The position numbers were made by a program, and so were the translations under genes. A stretch of 5,271 nucleotides of DNA. Source: DATLTV01 sp035533375 (GTDB lineage Bacteria > Patescibacteriota > Minisyncoccia > UBA6257 > 2-01-FULL-56-20). Positions 4,578-5,271 of the stretch are shown one piece after another. Positions within the stretch are counted from its first letter, which is position 1. Each line of letters begins with the position of its first letter. The notes beneath the pieces were generated by a model that saw only the letters and a program-made list of their open reading frames with translations, was not told the DNA's origin and searched no databases. Location: assembly GCA_035533375.1 (NCBI GenBank), contig DATLTV010000073.1:1-5271 (forward strand), in the 5' to 3' direction.

Positions 4578-5271
4578 TTATTGTCCGCTGTGCGAACTCA
4601 CATACGCCCTCGTGATCGGGCCGAAATAGCCACTTGCAGGCGAGATGCCCGCGCTCGCCTGGAATTCGGCGAGGGCTTTTGCCGTGAGCGGGCCGAAGTA
4701 GCCGGTCGCGCCGACGCCCCGGAGCTCCGCCGTCACCGAACCTTTGCTTTGCGCAATAAGAAATTTCTGGAGCGCGGCTACGTCATCGCCTTTCAGACCG
4801 GAATATAAATTACGGGAAAAAACATAAGCCGAACCCGCCGAAACTACCGGCGCGGTGATTGTAGTGGAGCTCGTTGCCGTTCCTGTCTTGTTCGTTTCCG
4901 CAAGCAGCGTCTGAAGCTGTGCCATCAAAGAATTCAACTGGCTCTGGAGTGCTTGATTATCGGGTGACGATGCAGTCGCCGGATTCGAAACGGAAATTCC
5001 GGGCGGCGGAGAAGGAGGCGTTGCGGTCGATGTGGAAACTACGGAGGGAACGACGGTGTTCGACGTCACGACAGCCGACTGGCCCACGGGATTTATCGTG
5101 TTCACCTTAAATGAATAAGACGTACCGTTCATAAGGCCCGTGATCACCGTGCTCGTGACGGTTCCCACGGTCGTTGTTCCGTTTGCCCACGCGATTGCGT
5201 ATCCCGTGATGCCGCCCGTGGCCGGCGGCGCGATCCAGCCGAGCGTCACTTGTGCATCTCCCGCCACAGCC
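4578..5271 (-). CDS. Secreted FN3 / peptidoglycan-binding protein, C-terminal 231 residues
   Basis: The reading frame is open to the right edge; the GTG at 5267 is an internal valine, not a start. Numbering from the first full codon at 5270, residues 1 to about 76 are most of a fibronectin type III domain (AGDAQVTLGW, GYAIAW, TGLMNGTSYSFKVNTINPVG). A Ser/Thr/Pro-rich linker follows at about 77-102. A short amphipathic coil, QALQSQLNSLMAQLQTLLAE, spans about 106-125. A second Thr/Ser linker leads to a PG_binding_1-type domain at about 152-224 with GLKGDDVAALQKFLIAQ, GYFGPLTAKALAEFQ and GYFGPITRAYV. This C-terminal layout is common in Parcubacteria surface proteins. It should be exported and hold to the wall through the last domain; the signal peptide and any enzymatic or adhesive part lie outside the window. 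No cysteine is seen. It stops with TAA, with no terminator before the SET gene. Confidence 0.88.
   Translation of the reverse strand, partial: AVAGDAQVTLGWIAPPATGGITGYAIAWANGTTTVGTVTSTVITGLMNGTSYSFKVNTINPVGQSAVVTSNTVVPSVVSTSTATPPSPPPGISVSNPATASSPDNQALQSQLNSLMAQLQTLLAETNKTGTATSSTTITAPVVSAGSAYVFSRNLYSGLKGDDVAALQKFLIAQSKGSVTAELRGVGATGYFGPLTAKALAEFQASAGISPASGYFGPITRAYVSSHSGQ

Overview
The window is about 5.3 kb of compact bacterial DNA of roughly even base composition. All six recognisable protein genes lie on the minus strand. It most likely comes from a Candidate Phyla Radiation (Patescibacteria/Parcubacteria-type) genome. Four things point that way: an alpha2-type glycyl-tRNA synthetase, a shortened RecO, a secreted protein joining FN3, a Ser/Thr/Pro linker, a short coil and a peptidoglycan-binding domain, and a large single-pass protein with DUF11-like beta-sandwich domains. 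This placement is inferred from gene content, not from a search. TGA is used as a stop (SET and zf-HC2 genes), so code 11 applies and recoded lineages such as Gracilibacteria are unlikely.

Layout in transcription order (right to left). 5271-4578 is the C-terminal part of a secreted FN3/peptidoglycan-binding protein that runs off the right edge. 4477-4079 is a small SET-domain protein-lysine methyltransferase. 3978-3724 is an 84-residue zf-HC2 zinc-binding protein. 3723-3505 is an intergenic region holding, on the plus strand, what looks like a complete small RNA gene: promoter, folded body and intrinsic terminator. 3504-3010 is a short RecO with its four-cysteine zinc site. 3009-2893 is a gap of 8-bp tandem repeats and inverted repeats. 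2892-1072 is a 606-residue membrane-anchored protein with a cysteine-free extracellular part. 1071-973 is a gap holding an 11-bp tandem array. 972-1 is the N-terminal 324 residues of glycyl-tRNA synthetase, running off the left edge.

recO, the 606-residue gene and glyS run in the same direction with gaps of about 100-120 bp, each filled by a different short repeat, so they may be one transcription unit or several. Genes for information processing (glyS, recO) are mixed with genes for the cell surface (DUF11-like, FN3/PG-binding). No start codon has a strong Shine-Dalgarno sequence, and several have a -10-like hexamer about 7-8 nt upstream, which raises the possibility of leaderless messages.

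The most unusual element is the plus-strand small RNA candidate at about 3608-3682. No mobile element, CRISPR array, tRNA or rRNA is visible.
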